Under the pieces are notes generated by a model. It was not told where the DNA came from. It saw only the letters and a list, made by a program, of their open reading frames with translations, and did no database searches. Source: Coraliomargarita sp. CAG:312 (GTDB taxonomy: Bacteria > Verrucomicrobiota > Verrucomicrobiia > Opitutales > Intestinicryptomonadaceae). From it: a stretch of 7,934 nt of DNA. The translations under genes and the position numbers were made by a program. Shown here piece after piece: positions 1 to 6,196 of the stretch. Within the stretch, counting starts at the first letter, position 1. Every line of letters begins with the position of its first letter. The DNA lies in NCBI GenBank assembly GCA_000438015.1, contig FR901570.1, forward strand, positions 208-8,141, read 5' to 3'.

Positions 1-30
1 AAAAAACGCGCCAAATAGAAATTTGGCGCG
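1..30 (-). terminator. Rho-independent terminator ending the left block
   Basis: On the minus strand a perfect 10-bp stem (CGCGCCAAAT paired with ATTTGGCGCG, at 7-16 and 21-30) closes a four-base loop and runs directly into six T (positions 6 to 1). The T run may continue beyond the window. It lies 24 bases past the stop codon of the lipoprotein isomerase gene. This position and shape make it the end of the oxidoreductase-isomerase transcript. The stem is symmetric, but the plus-strand side has no matching T run, so I read it as acting on the minus strand only. Confidence 0.93.
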
Positions 31-53
31 CATATTCATATTATTACAATGCT

Positions 54-878
54 TTAGTGGCTTTTTATATATTCTATATCTTTTGCAATTATTTCGCGTT
101 TATCGCCGTCGTTGCCATGCTCTATTATCAGATATCCGTCGTAGCCTTGAGCATCAAGTTCCTGCAATACTTTGTCTACAGGAACAACTCCAGTTCCATA
201 TATGACAACAGGCGAATTGCTTACGCCAAAGTCCTTTTGGTCTTTGAGATGCACAGTGTAGATCTTACCTTTTAAGGCGCGCAACGCTTCTATGCCGTCA
301 AGTCCTGAACAAGTCCAAGCCCCATTGTCGGCGCATACGCCTATGTTTTTATACGGGGCTATATGTTTTGCTACCCACTTATAGTCCCACACTTGGTAAT
401 TATCGTGTTTTGCGTGGTTGTGAACGCAAGGCAATATCCCGTATTCATCTGCAAGCTTGTCCCATATGGGGAATTTGGCGGGATCGTCTTCAAAGGATAT
501 ATACTTCATACCCATCGTTTTTGCGAACTCAAAAGCCTTGCGTATTTCCGCCTCATCCTTCGCGTAAACGACACCATAAGAAATCGGTGTGACATCGTAT
601 TTTTTGCATATTGACTTCAAATATTCAATATGTTCTGGCGCCATATTTGACGACAAAGAAACATCAGGGAAATCGCCTCCCAACTTGCCTCCATGTATCT
701 CGGTGTACTTTACACCCAACTCGTTGAAAAGCTTAAAGGCGTCGGTTAGATTCATCTTATGGCAGGTATATGTCTGCACGGCTATTTTACGCTCCGGTTT
801 TTTGCCGGAATCGCCGCATCCGCTAAATGCAAAAGCCATGGAAGATACCGTCAGCATTGTTATAATTTTTTTTAACAT
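54..878 (-). CDS. Lipoprotein sugar phosphate isomerase/epimerase-like TIM barrel
   Basis: The 274-residue product belongs to the xylose-isomerase-like TIM-barrel superfamily (AP_endonuc_2 fold). It starts with a lipoprotein signal: MLKK, a hydrophobic stretch, then FSGC with the lipidated Cys at residue 21. It is therefore expected to be membrane-anchored outside the cytoplasm. Likely metal and active-site residues lie at barrel strand ends: E130 in ISFED, H153/H155 in CVHNH, D184 in GVCADNGAW, H210 in VHLKD and E253 in IIEH. The length is normal for the family. Family members isomerise or epimerise sugars, and exported ones often accompany Gfo/Idh oxidoreductases, as here (41 bases downstream of one). 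The first ATG is chosen because it gives a complete signal peptide. No Shine-Dalgarno sequence is evident; the leader is AT-rich. The substrate is unknown, and a keto-sugar or keto-glycoside is only a guess. Confidence 0.9.
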   Translation of the reverse strand: MLKKIITMLTVSSMAFAFSGCGDSGKKPERKIAVQTYTCHKMNLTDAFKLFNELGVKYTEIHGGKLGGDFPDVSLSSNMAPEHIEYLKSICKKYDVTPISYGVVYAKDEAEIRKAFEFAKTMGMKYISFEDDPAKFPIWDKLADEYGILPCVHNHAKHDNYQVWDYKWVAKHIAPYKNIGVCADNGAWTCSGLDGIEALRALKGKIYTVHLKDQKDFGVSNSPVVIYGTGVVPVDKVLQELDAQGYDGYLIIEHGNDGDKREIIAKDIEYIKSH

Positions 879-919
879 GGTTTATATTTGTTGATTGTTT
901 TACTTAAATAATATTTGCC

Positions 920-2308
920 CTAGATTTTCGCTGCGGAAGGCAAAAACTCTTTTCTATAATCATATAGAGAACGAGTGTACTTGTCTGCATCGTGAAAATT
1001 AGGGAAAGACATAGACGCGGAATCATACTCAAGTTCAATCCCAGGATTTATGCAGGCTATCATGCTTAAAAGCACAAGTTCGGTAAACGGCGCAGCATAA
1101 CTGAAATTTGATTCCGGCATCCTGCCCTCCACGCATGCGTTTGCCCAATCCGCCTGGGGATTATAGGGGAACTTGTTGCGCGCAATTGTCTTTGGAGGAA
1201 TTTTTCCCTGCTTCATCAGCTCTATTTGGGCGTCCCTGTCGACAAGCTTTACTCCGGAACCGGTGTATTCAAACGTCATGGTTTGCTTGGTTCCAACAAT
1301 AAAGATACAGTTCATGTTTTTAGGATCATTTAGAACATCCGGCGAAACTCTCTTAATTTCCTTTGGCCGGCGCAAGCCGTCGAACCAGTGCAGTTTTACT
1401 ATGCCGTCTTTGCCGTACTTATTCTTGAAGAACATATCTATGGATGCCGCTTTAGGCCAGCTAAACGGTTTTGACGGCAAGGCGTCCGCCACGACTTTAA
1501 ACGGGGCGCCTAATTGGAATGCAGAATATGGATTGTCGAGAAAGTGGCAACCCATGTCTCCAGCGGAGCCAGTTCCAAAATTGCGGAGGCCGCGCCAATT
1601 AAAAGGCACGAAATCCTTACTGAAGGGCTGGGGATTGGCAACATTTAGCCACAAATTATAATCGATTGTCGATGGCGCGGAAGTTGGATTTGGAGGATTG
1701 TCGAACCCCCACGATCGATCTGTCCACGCGTAAATATCTTCAACCTCTCCCATTATTCCGCTGTCGAACCACTCGCGGATAGTGCGCCAGGCATCGTTTG
1801 TGTGGACTTGGTTTCCCATTTGAGTATAGACGCCAGCATCCTCCGCCAGCCTTTTTAACTCGCGAGATTCCCAAATTGTGCGCGTAAGGGGCTTTTCGCA
1901 AAACACATGTTTGCCATTGGCTATTGCCCATGCGGATATCGGATAGTGGGTATGGTCTGGAGTACAAACGCACACGCCGTCTATTTCTTTATCCATCTTG
2001 TCTAGCATTACGCGGTAGTCGCGAAAGCGGTTTGCCTTTTCAAGCTTAGACAACATTATTTTTCCGGCTTCGTCCCTATAGCTTCCAGTGCTTCGGACAT
2101 CGTCTACGTCGCAAAGCGCCACTATTTCAGCATCTCCGCTGTTTAGCAGAGAATTTACCGTTGACCTTCCTTGGCCTCCCCAGCCAACTACGGCCGCCCT
2201 CATGCGCCCGTTTGCTCCCTTTATTTTTGAAGTCGCCAATGAAGGCAGTATCATTATAGAGCCAAACAATGCCGAACTTTTTATAAAATTTCTGCGATTT
2301 ATTTTCAT
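920..2308 (-). CDS. Exported Gfo/Idh/MocA family NAD(P)-dependent oxidoreductase
   Basis: The 462-residue product is a typical secreted member of the Gfo/Idh/MocA dehydrogenases. The N terminus carries a twin-arginine signal (R5-R6 in NRRNFIKSS, then a hydrophobic stretch to about residue 25), so it is probably exported folded with its nucleotide bound. A Rossmann fold follows: GWGGQGR at 42-48 binds the dinucleotide, CDVDD at 66-70 ends the second strand, and the family EKP motif is at 138-140 in HVFCEKPLTRT. The C-terminal catalytic half includes GDMGCHFLD at 250-258, where the Asp and His are the usual catalytic positions. Family members oxidise or reduce a sugar hydroxyl, and some act on glycosides. 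It heads a two-gene unit with the lipoprotein isomerase, which suggests sequential chemistry in the cell envelope. The start is fixed by the Tat signal; upstream there is only a weak AAGAG. The exact substrate is unknown. Confidence 0.93.
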   Translation of the reverse strand: MKINRRNFIKSSALFGSIMILPSLATSKIKGANGRMRAAVVGWGGQGRSTVNSLLNSGDAEIVALCDVDDVRSTGSYRDEAGKIMLSKLEKANRFRDYRVMLDKMDKEIDGVCVCTPDHTHYPISAWAIANGKHVFCEKPLTRTIWESRELKRLAEDAGVYTQMGNQVHTNDAWRTIREWFDSGIMGEVEDIYAWTDRSWGFDNPPNPTSAPSTIDYNLWLNVANPQPFSKDFVPFNWRGLRNFGTGSAGDMGCHFLDNPYSAFQLGAPFKVVADALPSKPFSWPKAASIDMFFKNKYGKDGIVKLHWFDGLRRPKEIKRVSPDVLNDPKNMNCIFIVGTKQTMTFEYTGSGVKLVDRDAQIELMKQGKIPPKTIARNKFPYNPQADWANACVEGRMPESNFSYAAPFTELVLLSMIACINPGIELEYDSASMSFPNFHDADKYTRSLYDYRKEFLPSAAKI

Positions 2309-2355
2309 AACTCTTAAAAGTTTCTATCAGCTGGGAAAAACAATTTGTCTATTGC

Positions 2356-2386
2356 AAAAAAAATTACGGCCGGCGCGCCTAGCCGT
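2356..2386 (-). terminator. Hairpin with T8 tail upstream of the oxidoreductase gene
   Basis: On the minus strand ACGGC and GCCGT (2386-2382 and 2370-2366) form a 5-bp stem around a GC-rich loop containing GGCGCGCC. Two A and then eight T (2363-2356) follow. This is the shape of a Rho-independent terminator or a leader attenuator. It lies 47 bases before the ATG, so it could end a short RNA from the preceding gap or gate read-through into the oxidoreductase gene. The stem is short, and the overlap with a promoter-like sequence makes the role uncertain. Confidence 0.35.
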
Positions 2387-2389
2387 CAA
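2361..2389 (-). promoter_or_regulatory. Candidate sigma70 promoter for the oxidoreductase-isomerase unit
   Basis: Read on the minus strand, TTGACG (2389-2384) is followed by exactly 17 bases and then TAATTT (2366-2361). That is five of six matches to the -35 consensus and four of six to the -10. Transcription would begin near 2353, giving a leader of roughly 45 bases before the ATG at 2308. The spacer contains the 8-bp palindrome GGCGCGCC, which could be a repressor site. The same bases also form a terminator-like hairpin (separate entry), so the two readings compete. Confidence 0.4.
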
Positions 2390-2561
2390 CAAATTTCACC
2401 GTCGCAAAAATGAATTTGCCGATTATGTCAATATAGTGAAAACTTACGGCTTTCGCAAAACAAAAAAACGCGCTTATTATCAGTATAAAACGAATCTACA
2501 GCGTGATAAAAGCGGAAAAAACGCAATTTACGGCATAGAGATCAGGAAAGAAATTGTAAAA

Positions 2562-2729
2562 TCACAATAAAGGCCAAGCACGGATATTCCTCGGCGTTAA
2601 AGTTGGCTTGCCCACACTAAGAATACGGGATATTTCCACGCAATTCTCTTTTTGATACGCGGATATAGGCTTGGAAATGAAATGGAGGAAAATACCTAAA
2701 CTCAGCAAAAGAATATTCGCCAATTGCAT
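2562..2729 (-). CDS. Possible 55-residue protein with hydrophobic N terminus
   Basis: This short open frame starts at an ATG at 2729, with an in-frame stop two codons upstream, and ends in TGA. It encodes MQLANILLLSLGIFLHFISK followed by PISAYQ and a polar tail with one Cys (residue 30). The first 24 residues look like a signal peptide, with a plausible cleavage after PISA. It lacks the usual basic residues at the very start and has only a weak AAAG upstream. I do not recognise the sequence. It lies alone between the permease terminator and the oxidoreductase gene, in the same direction as both. It may well be a chance frame in AT-rich DNA; only conservation in relatives would make it a gene. 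Confidence 0.2.
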   Translation of the reverse strand: MQLANILLLSLGIFLHFISKPISAYQKENCVEISRILSVGKPTLTPRNIRAWPLL

Positions 2730-2850
2730 TTTTTACTTTGCAGAGTATTGAATAAATTATCAGCCGGGAAAATTTTTCAAACGACTAAAAATTATCGCAG
2801 CTCCGCACTGCGGTGGAATATGGCTCCATCAGAAAGCCGTTGTTTATCCA

Positions 2851-2892
2851 TTATAAAATAAAAGGATAATACCTACATGGAATTCGTAGGTA
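2851..2892 (-). terminator. Probable terminator of the catabolic operon after the permease gene
   Basis: On the minus strand a 7-bp stem (TACCTAC paired with GTAGGTA, at 2892-2886 and 2876-2870) encloses a nine-base loop. A T-rich stretch, TTATCCTTTTATTTTATAA (2869-2851), follows. It begins 30 bases after the permease stop codon. The stem has modest GC content and the tail is interrupted, so termination may be leaky. Confidence 0.5.
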
Positions 2893-2922
2893 CGGATAAG
2901 TAGTCGGATGATAAAATAAAAA

Positions 2923-4182
2923 TCAAGCCGGCTCGTAATCGCGATCAAAGAAAAACTTTTTAGCCGCATACAGCAGAACAACAGCCGCCACGCAGCATAA
3001 TATCAGCGTCATCAATCCATATTTCATTCCGAATTCATCCCTCATCCATCCCAGTATCGTAGAGGATATCGAGCCTATTATAAACCCAAAGCACAGCATT
3101 ATTCCCATTCCTGTGGCGCGGTAGCGCGGAGAAATTACGTCGAAAAGCGAAGCAAACAAACTAGAGTCGTACACTCCCCTAAAAAAACCGAAAAAGAAAA
3201 GCCCTACAAAACAAACGCACGGGCTTGCCGCATCGGCCATAATGTACACGAAAGGAGCAGTCAAAAGAAAGCCAACCATAGTAGTTTCAAAGCGGACAGT
3301 CCTCCTACCTAAAATCGCGAGCTTGTCTGTTATTCTGCTGCCAAGCATTATTCCGATAAAAGCGCCTATGTACGACCATAAAACTGCGTTTACCGCCGAT
3401 TGGGCCATATCCATGCCAAACGTATCGTGCAAGAACGTCGGCATCCAAGTCTTGTAGCCTACATCTATAAACACGTTCATGCCAAACACAAGCCCGAGTA
3501 TCACGGCAGAAGGTTTTTTAAACATTACAAGAGCGGCCTCTTTGAGCGAAACTTTTATGACTTGCCCGTCATCGGTATGTGTCTTGCGCGAATAGCGCAT
3601 AACAAACGCCAACACAACCGCCCAGATAATTCCTATCCCGCCGAAAAGAAAAAACGGCAGCCTCCAACCTGAATACCCGCCTTCCGAAGGTAAATCTCCA
3701 AGGAAACCCGCCACGCAGCTGCATATTATTATGCCCAAGTATTGCGCTGTTTGGTGGATTGAAAACGCCGTTGACCGCATATTTTCAAAATGCTGCCCTA
3801 AAAGCGACGATGCTGGCGGATAATAGCATCCCTGCCCCAATCCATTTAATATCCCGTAGGTCAACATCATCAGGCCTATCGAGCTCACAAAACCTGAAAT
3901 GAATATTCCCGCGCAAAACGTCAGCACGCCAAAAACTATCATCCATTTGCGGCGCAGAAAATCGCTGGCGAGCCCCGCGAATAAAACTGTTATGCCATAT
4001 GTAAAAGAAAAACTCGTTGCCACAAAACCCATGCTGGCTGAGTCAACTTGAAAATCTCCCTGTATTTGCGGAAGCACTGCGTTATAAATTTGCCGCGTGC
4101 CCTGGTGCAGGAAATACGCAACCCATAGCATTGACAATAGAACCCACTTATAGATGTTGTCATGGCTTTCAAGTCTTCTCAT
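2923..4182 (-). CDS. MFS permease, probably anion:cation symporter type
   Basis: With the chosen ATG at 4182 the product has 419 residues and about 12 membrane segments, which is normal for the major facilitator superfamily. The loop after the second segment carries the family signature as GLASDFLRRKWM (about 70-81). A long charged loop with SRKTHTDDGQ near 198-207 separates the two halves. The overall pattern resembles permeases for sugar acids, hexuronates and phosphorylated sugars in the ACS/OPA group, so uptake of an organic anion is likely but unproven. The frame stays open upstream to an ATG at 4350, but that 56-residue extension overlaps the aldolase gene and reads as low-complexity, basic, Cys-containing sequence. 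MRRLESHDNIYKW is the natural N terminus. Only a weak AAAAGAA precedes it. The gene follows the aldolase gene by 109 bases and is likely co-transcribed with it. Confidence 0.88.
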   Translation of the reverse strand: MRRLESHDNIYKWVLLSMLWVAYFLHQGTRQIYNAVLPQIQGDFQVDSASMGFVATSFSFTYGITVLFAGLASDFLRRKWMIVFGVLTFCAGIFISGFVSSIGLMMLTYGILNGLGQGCYYPPASSLLGQHFENMRSTAFSIHQTAQYLGIIICSCVAGFLGDLPSEGGYSGWRLPFFLFGGIGIIWAVVLAFVMRYSRKTHTDDGQVIKVSLKEAALVMFKKPSAVILGLVFGMNVFIDVGYKTWMPTFLHDTFGMDMAQSAVNAVLWSYIGAFIGIMLGSRITDKLAILGRRTVRFETTMVGFLLTAPFVYIMADAASPCVCFVGLFFFGFFRGVYDSSLFASLFDVISPRYRATGMGIMLCFGFIIGSISSTILGWMRDEFGMKYGLMTLILCCVAAVVLLYAAKKFFFDRDYEPA

Positions 4183-4224
4183 ATCCGCATTCTTTTGTTT
4201 GTTTAATGTTCTGGTTTCAAATTC

Positions 4225-4271
4225 AAAAAATAAAGACCGCTTCTTTTGCACCGCGCACGCGCAAAGCGCGG
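4225..4271 (-). promoter_or_regulatory. GC-rich hairpin between aldolase and permease genes
   Basis: The spacer contains a perfect CGCGC-AAA-GCGCG hairpin (4258-4270). An alternative 6-bp stem pairs 4251-4256 with 4266-4271. Downstream on the minus strand, after about 15 bases, comes a T-rich tract (4236-4225). The separation is too large for a classic terminator. It may be a partial terminator, an RNA-processing or stability element that sets permease level against the enzymes, or chance in a GC-rich patch. Confidence 0.3.
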
Positions 4272-4291
4272 CAGTGTGTAGACCCGCGCGG

Positions 4292-5116
4292 CTAAATTCC
4301 CGCAAAAAAACGCATGAGCCTCGCCGCGTGCGCAGCGCAATCGTCGACAACCGGATCCATAAATTTGTCCACAGGCAAAAATTTTCCGTCTAGAATATCG
4401 AGCTGCCTGCGCGTAGATTTCAAAAATGTGTCCATAAACTCTGTGGCTATGTTTACCTTGGAAACCCCGCTTTCAATCACCGCCCTTAAAGCTTCTGGAG
4501 GAGTGCCGGTTCCTCCGTGCAAGACGAGCGGAACTCCCGGAAGAGCCTCGGAAATCTCCGCGCACCGCAAAGCGTCGATTTTGGGTTCCGACTTGTAAAA
4601 TCCGTGCACAGTCCCAATGGAAACCGCAAGGGCGTCAACTCCGGTTGCCGAATGGAAACGCACAGCGTCCTCCACTGTTGTTATTGCATTTTCGTCGCCC
4701 ATAGCAACGTGACCGATTTCACCCTCGCAACTTGCGCCCAAAGTATGTGCGTAGTCGGCGGCATACTTTGTTAGCGCGGAGTTTTTTTCAAAATCTAGCA
4801 TAGATCCGTCGAACATAACCGACGTGCACCCAGCCGCCAGAGCAGCCCGCACTATTTCAGGCGACCCTCCGTGGTCTAGATGCACGGCGACCGGCTGCTT
4901 GCATCTATGCGCCATTCGCAAGAGCGAGCCTGCCAAATCCGAACCTTTTTCGGAAAGGAAAAGCCGTTGGAAAATCTGGATTATAACCGGAAGCTTTTCG
5001 CGCTCGGCGGCTCTTACAACTCCGAGAGCCGCCTCATAGTTGGCGACGTTAAACGCGCCCACCGCGCGCTTTTTCTTGCGCGCCTCCGGAAGGATTTCAT
5101 TTAATGTCACTAGCAT
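4292..5116 (-). CDS. Class II (zinc) fructose/tagatose-bisphosphate-type aldolase
   Basis: The 274-residue product is a cytoplasmic class II aldolase of the FbaA/GatY/KbaY family, which cleaves a ketose phosphate to DHAP and an aldehyde. The catalytic and metal residues are in place: D81 and H82 in VHLDHGGS, E131/E133 in CEGEIGHV, H171 in SIGTVHGFYK and H200 in PLVLHGGTG. The phosphate-binding stretch SKVNIATE is at 219-226. The N terminus, AVGAFNVANYEA, matches the family pattern. Length is close to the GatY/KbaY type, slightly short. A strong AAGGGG (5128-5123) precedes the ATG with a six-base gap, and the gene begins 21 bases after the Fe-S-like gene. With an FGGY kinase in the same operon the substrate is probably a ketose 1-phosphate or bisphosphate made by that kinase. 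Which sugar is involved cannot be told from sequence. Confidence 0.93.
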   Translation of the reverse strand: MLVTLNEILPEARKKKRAVGAFNVANYEAALGVVRAAEREKLPVIIQIFQRLFLSEKGSDLAGSLLRMAHRCKQPVAVHLDHGGSPEIVRAALAAGCTSVMFDGSMLDFEKNSALTKYAADYAHTLGASCEGEIGHVAMGDENAITTVEDAVRFHSATGVDALAVSIGTVHGFYKSEPKIDALRCAEISEALPGVPLVLHGGTGTPPEALRAVIESGVSKVNIATEFMDTFLKSTRRQLDILDGKFLPVDKFMDPVVDDCAAHAARLMRFFAGI

Positions 5117-5137
5117 AAGAAACCCCTTCTACTGCAT

Positions 5138-6178
5138 TTATAGGCATGCCGCCGCCAACTCCGCAAGCGTGCAAACCTTTAATTTAGAGTGTTTCGATAG
5201 CTGGATTTTTGTGTACGGCGACGCCACCACAATTTTGTCAGAGGCTGGATTGTCTGCGCGCGCCTCTACATACTTCGCCATCTTTTCCACTATTCCCGGA
5301 CGCAGCTTGTCGAACACCACTGCGCCCTCGCCGCATGTATAGGACTCCTCCGAGTTTGTTCCAAATTCCGCAATTTCCGCCCCGAGCCTTCCAAGAAGTT
5401 CGCGGGGGAATTTTAAATTGGAATTATAGTTTTTTAAAAAGTCGCTTTCAAGGTAATAGACTTTTCCGGCTTTCTTTGCGAATTTTATTTTAATCTGCGC
5501 AAGAAATTCGCTGACATGCATTACTTTCGGAATAAGCTTAATACCGTGGGAGCTAAGGTCGTTGGTAAGAGAATCGTAAACAGCCGGGCTAGGCGTCACC
5601 AGCACCTTGGCGCCTGATTTGTTTACGGCCTCCGCAAATTCCGCAGCCTTTATGGACGAATCGCCGGCAAATCCGAGCGTTTCCAGAACCTTTCCTGTGT
5701 CCCCGCCTTTTGCGATGCGGTATTTTATTCCGGCTTTTTTCATAATTTTGCCGAAAGCCTTAGATTCTGACTCCATCGGCGCGGTATTGGCGTCTATGTA
5801 ATACAAAATATCTCCGCTTCCGGAAATTTTGGGCCTGGCGTCAGAAGCCTTTGCCGCCTCGGCCATCTCCATAACGTCTGCCGGAGCGAGCCCAGCCTCC
5901 ACTATGTCGCGGCGCGCGGCCAAAACCATGCCGTTTTCGTCGAAGTTGTTAACACAGTGGAATCTGCATGCGGCGGACAAATCTGAGGAATAAATAGTAT
6001 CTATAAAATCGGAGCACGCCAATTTTGAATTGTCGAGCATTGCGCCGTAAAGCATTGCCGCGCGAATCCGCGGAGTGTCTGCTTCGCGGAAAGATACGTT
6101 GCCAACTCCCGACAAATGCCTGCACATAAAGCAGAATCGGCAAGCCTTGATTGAATCTCTAAATTTATCTATATTCAT
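5138..6178 (-). CDS. HdrD/GlpC/GlcF-like Fe-S subunit with degenerate cluster motifs
   Basis: The 346-residue product has the layout of electron-transfer subunits with an N-terminal ferredoxin-like region and two CCG domains, the usual partner of GlcD-type FAD dehydrogenases. Residues 13-19 read CRFCFMC, three of the four ligands of a first cluster; the expected fourth (about residue 23, in CRHLSGVG) is Ser. The second cluster region (63-75) reads YSSDLSAACRFHC, keeping C71 and C75 but with Ser at 65 and 68. In the CCG domains the usual Cys are mostly replaced: YYIDANTAP (126-134), AKGGD (156-160), TPSPAVY (195-201) and YYLESD (241-246). TCGEGA (281-286) keeps one. The frame is intact, with a strong AGGAG (6191-6187). 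It sits 18 bases after the FAD oxidoreductase gene, so complex formation with that enzyme is likely. It may hold one or no cluster and act structurally. Confidence 0.8.
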   Translation of the reverse strand: MNIDKFRDSIKACRFCFMCRHLSGVGNVSFREADTPRIRAAMLYGAMLDNSKLACSDFIDTIYSSDLSAACRFHCVNNFDENGMVLAARRDIVEAGLAPADVMEMAEAAKASDARPKISGSGDILYYIDANTAPMESESKAFGKIMKKAGIKYRIAKGGDTGKVLETLGFAGDSSIKAAEFAEAVNKSGAKVLVTPSPAVYDSLTNDLSSHGIKLIPKVMHVSEFLAQIKIKFAKKAGKVYYLESDFLKNYNSNLKFPRELLGRLGAEIAEFGTNSEESYTCGEGAVVFDKLRPGIVEKMAKYVEARADNPASDKIVVASPYTKIQLSKHSKLKVCTLAELAAACL

Positions 6179-6196
6179 GGTAAAAACTCCTATTCT

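Larger units (their letters stand above)
2309..2922. other. 614-base AT-rich intergenic gap
   Basis: No conserved gene, tRNA or mobile element is recognisable here on either strand. It contains the probable terminator of the permease gene (2851-2892), a perfect TATAAT on the minus strand (2855-2850) with no good -35, and an 11-base dyad at 2803-2813 (CCGCA, one base, TGCGG). It also holds a 55-codon minus-strand ORF (2562-2729) and the promoter/terminator-like element at 2356-2389. The sequence ATAAAATAAAA occurs twice, at 2853-2863 and 2911-2921. An open plus-strand frame over 2088-2570 begins inside the oxidoreductase gene and looks like chance. The gap may hold regulatory sites or a short RNA, but nothing is proven. 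Confidence 0.6.

Noticed and set aside
1173..1661. 162-codon plus-strand open frame
   Set aside because: It is entirely antisense to the oxidoreductase gene, whose own motifs are unambiguous; this is a shadow frame.
2088..2570. 160-codon plus-strand open frame
   Set aside because: It begins antisense inside the oxidoreductase coding region and runs into an AT-rich gap. The Lys/Asn-rich composition has no recognisable domain and there is no ribosome site.
2573..2674. Inverted CCAAGC/GCTTGG pair as a possible structured RNA or tRNA-like fold
   Set aside because: Only six paired bases about 90 bases apart, with no cloverleaf arms or T-loop sequence.
2678..2752. 24-codon plus-strand frame (MKWRKIPKLSKRIF...)
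   Set aside because: Very short, opposite to all neighbouring genes, with no ribosome site or similarity to anything recognised.
4183..4350. 56-residue N-terminal extension of the permease to an ATG at 4350
   Set aside because: It overlaps the end of the aldolase gene by 59 bases, has no permease-like character, and includes the GC-rich hairpin. The ATG at 4182 gives a family-typical N terminus and 419 residues.
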